The notes below the pieces were generated by a model, which ran no database searches, had not been told where the DNA came from, and saw only the letters and a list, made by a program, of their open reading frames with translations. This document shows, piece after piece, positions 4,451-5,361 of a DNA stretch of 5,361 nucleotides. Origin of the DNA: Planktothrix sp. UBA8402 (GTDB lineage Bacteria > Cyanobacteriota > Cyanobacteriia > Cyanobacteriales > Microcoleaceae); assembly GCA_003456035.1 (NCBI GenBank), contig DMPJ01000189.1, positions 1 to 5,361 on the forward strand. Direction: 5' to 3'. The position numbers were made by a program, and so were the translations under genes. The first letter of the stretch is position 1. Each line of letters opens with the position of its first letter.

Positions 4451-5361
4451 ATGAAAAAATTTTTCCTATTCTGCTTATTTTTAATTGGTTTAGGCTGGGC
4501 AATTTCCAACTTCTCCGGTCTTGCTAATCAAGGCAGTTATGACAGTATTGTACTCGATTTTAGAGAATCTCTAGGAAAACCAGAAATTGCCAATCAAGTT
4601 CGGACAATAGCCGAAAAATATCAAATTGTTCCCTATCTCAATAGTGAATTTTCCCAAGCAGATAACGTTTATGTGGTTAGAGGGGATGCCAAACTGCTCA
4701 AATCCTTGAAAAAATCCCTAGGAAAACAAACGGAATTTATTGAACCCAATTATATATATCGGGCCGATGAAATGCCAGGAAAAAATTCCCTAGCTGCGAT
4801 TATTTATGATACGGCTAATACCATTCCTAATGACCCGTTATATGGAAAACAATGGAACTTTCGCAGTATTAATTTAGAAGGAGCTTGGAGTGAAACCCAA
4901 GGCGAAGGAGTTACCGTTGCGGTTATTGATAGCGGAGTTAGTCTAGTTCCAGATTTAGAACAAACCCAATTTGTGGAAGGCTACGATTTTGTTAATGATA
5001 AAATTGAAGCCTTTGATGATAACGGACATGGAACCCATGTTGCCGGAACAATTGCCCAATCTACTAATAATAATTATGGCGTAACTGGTATTGCTTACAA
5101 AGCCAAAATTATGCCCTTAAAAGTGTTAAGTGCGGGAGGCGGAGGTACGATTTCTGATATTGCCGAAGCGATTAAATTTGCGGCTGACCATAACGCCGAT
5201 GTCATCAACATGAGTTTAGGTGGTGGTGGTGAAAGTAACTTAATGCAAGAAGCCATTGATTATGCCTATTCTAAAGGAGTTGTAATTATTGGCGCGGCCG
5301 GAAATTCAGGAGAAAATTGCGCCGGATATCCTGCCCGTTATCCCAAAGTTTTAGGTGTGGC
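4451..5361 (+). CDS. S8 family (subtilisin-like) serine peptidase, 3' end missing
   Basis: The frame is open for 303 codons and is cut by the window edge. Residues 1 to about 25 form a signal peptide (MKKFF, then a hydrophobic core), so the enzyme is probably exported. Residues of about 30-120 resemble an inhibitory prodomain of the kind that precedes subtilases. The catalytic domain begins near NDPLYGKQWNF (127-137). The catalytic Asp is D160 in VAVIDSG, the catalytic His is H193 in NGHGTHVAGT, and the oxyanion-hole Asn is N285 in GAAGNSG. The MSLGG block lies between them. The catalytic Ser (GTSMAAP region) would lie beyond 5361 and cannot be checked. The ATG is the first start after an in-frame TGA at 4442-4444; no clear Shine-Dalgarno sequence precedes it. 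The gene is divergent from the minus-strand run. The substrate is unknown; the family call is secure. Confidence 0.95.
   Translation, partial: MKKFFLFCLFLIGLGWAISNFSGLANQGSYDSIVLDFRESLGKPEIANQVRTIAEKYQIVPYLNSEFSQADNVYVVRGDAKLLKSLKKSLGKQTEFIEPNYIYRADEMPGKNSLAAIIYDTANTIPNDPLYGKQWNFRSINLEGAWSETQGEGVTVAVIDSGVSLVPDLEQTQFVEGYDFVNDKIEAFDDNGHGTHVAGTIAQSTNNNYGVTGIAYKAKIMPLKVLSAGGGGTISDIAEAIKFAADHNADVINMSLGGGGESNLMQEAIDYAYSKGVVIIGAAGNSGENCAGYPARYPKVLGV

Noticed and set aside
1..5361. HIP1 octamer GCGATCGC, expected in many cyanobacteria
   Set aside because: I found no copy. Some cyanobacteria are poor in it, so its absence neither supports nor contradicts the assignment.
1..5361. tRNA or rRNA gene
   Set aside because: No cloverleaf-like block with T-loop GTTCRA context or rRNA motif was seen in the intergenic gaps.
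4451..5361. Link of the S8 peptidase to a peptide natural-product cluster
   Set aside because: No precursor peptide, cyclodehydratase or transporter of such a cluster is in the window, and the signal peptide and prodomain fit a general exported subtilase.

Overview
The window looks like a stretch of cyanobacterial chromosome. It is AT-rich, and two of its proteins resemble families I associate almost only with cyanobacteria: a DUF2996 protein, and a 139-residue protein that begins with a membrane anchor and the residues MERGLLWLPLL. It also carries a heptanucleotide tandem repeat of the cyanobacterial type, and palindromes of the GTAGGGTGCG...CGCACC and AGAAACCCGGTTTCT kinds common between genes in this phylum. 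A filamentous member of the Oscillatoriales (a Planktothrix-like genome) is my guess for the host; that is inference, not proof.

Layout. Bases 84-1007 (+) encode a complete ten-helix EamA/DMT-type membrane transporter. It converges on a five-gene minus-strand run. Read in the direction of transcription, the run is a membrane-anchored hypothetical protein (4300-3881), a lipoprotein (3768-3262), a 299-residue protein of unknown function (3215-2316), a DUF2996 protein (2192-1731) and msrB (1663-1262). A subtilisin-like S8 peptidase starts at 4451 on the plus strand, divergent from this run, and is cut off by the right edge before its catalytic serine.

The most structured non-coding stretch lies between the convergent transporter and msrB (1004-1253). 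Two near-identical 32-bp hairpin repeats in inverted orientation flank an AT-rich tandem array with a unit of about 25 bp. Each hairpin sits at the stop codon of the gene transcribed towards it, and a T-rich tail follows it in that gene's direction. The pair therefore looks like a matched set of terminators made from a mobile or REP-like repeat. The first repeat supplies the transporter's stop codon. Other non-coding points are a strong hairpin at 2270-2294, alternately pairing G/C blocks at 3806-3841 ahead of the lipoprotein gene, and a compact palindrome at 4393-4414 ahead of the peptidase.

How the genes work together. The lipoprotein and the 299-residue protein are the best operon pair, with a 46-bp gap. 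The other minus-strand gaps (67-123 bp) contain hairpins or repeats and may break transcription. MsrB repairs oxidised methionine and the S8 peptidase is probably exported, but I see no shared pathway. I did not find a convincing new multi-gene system. What deserves follow-up is the inverted-repeat module, start-site questions at two genes, and three conserved-looking proteins without a function.
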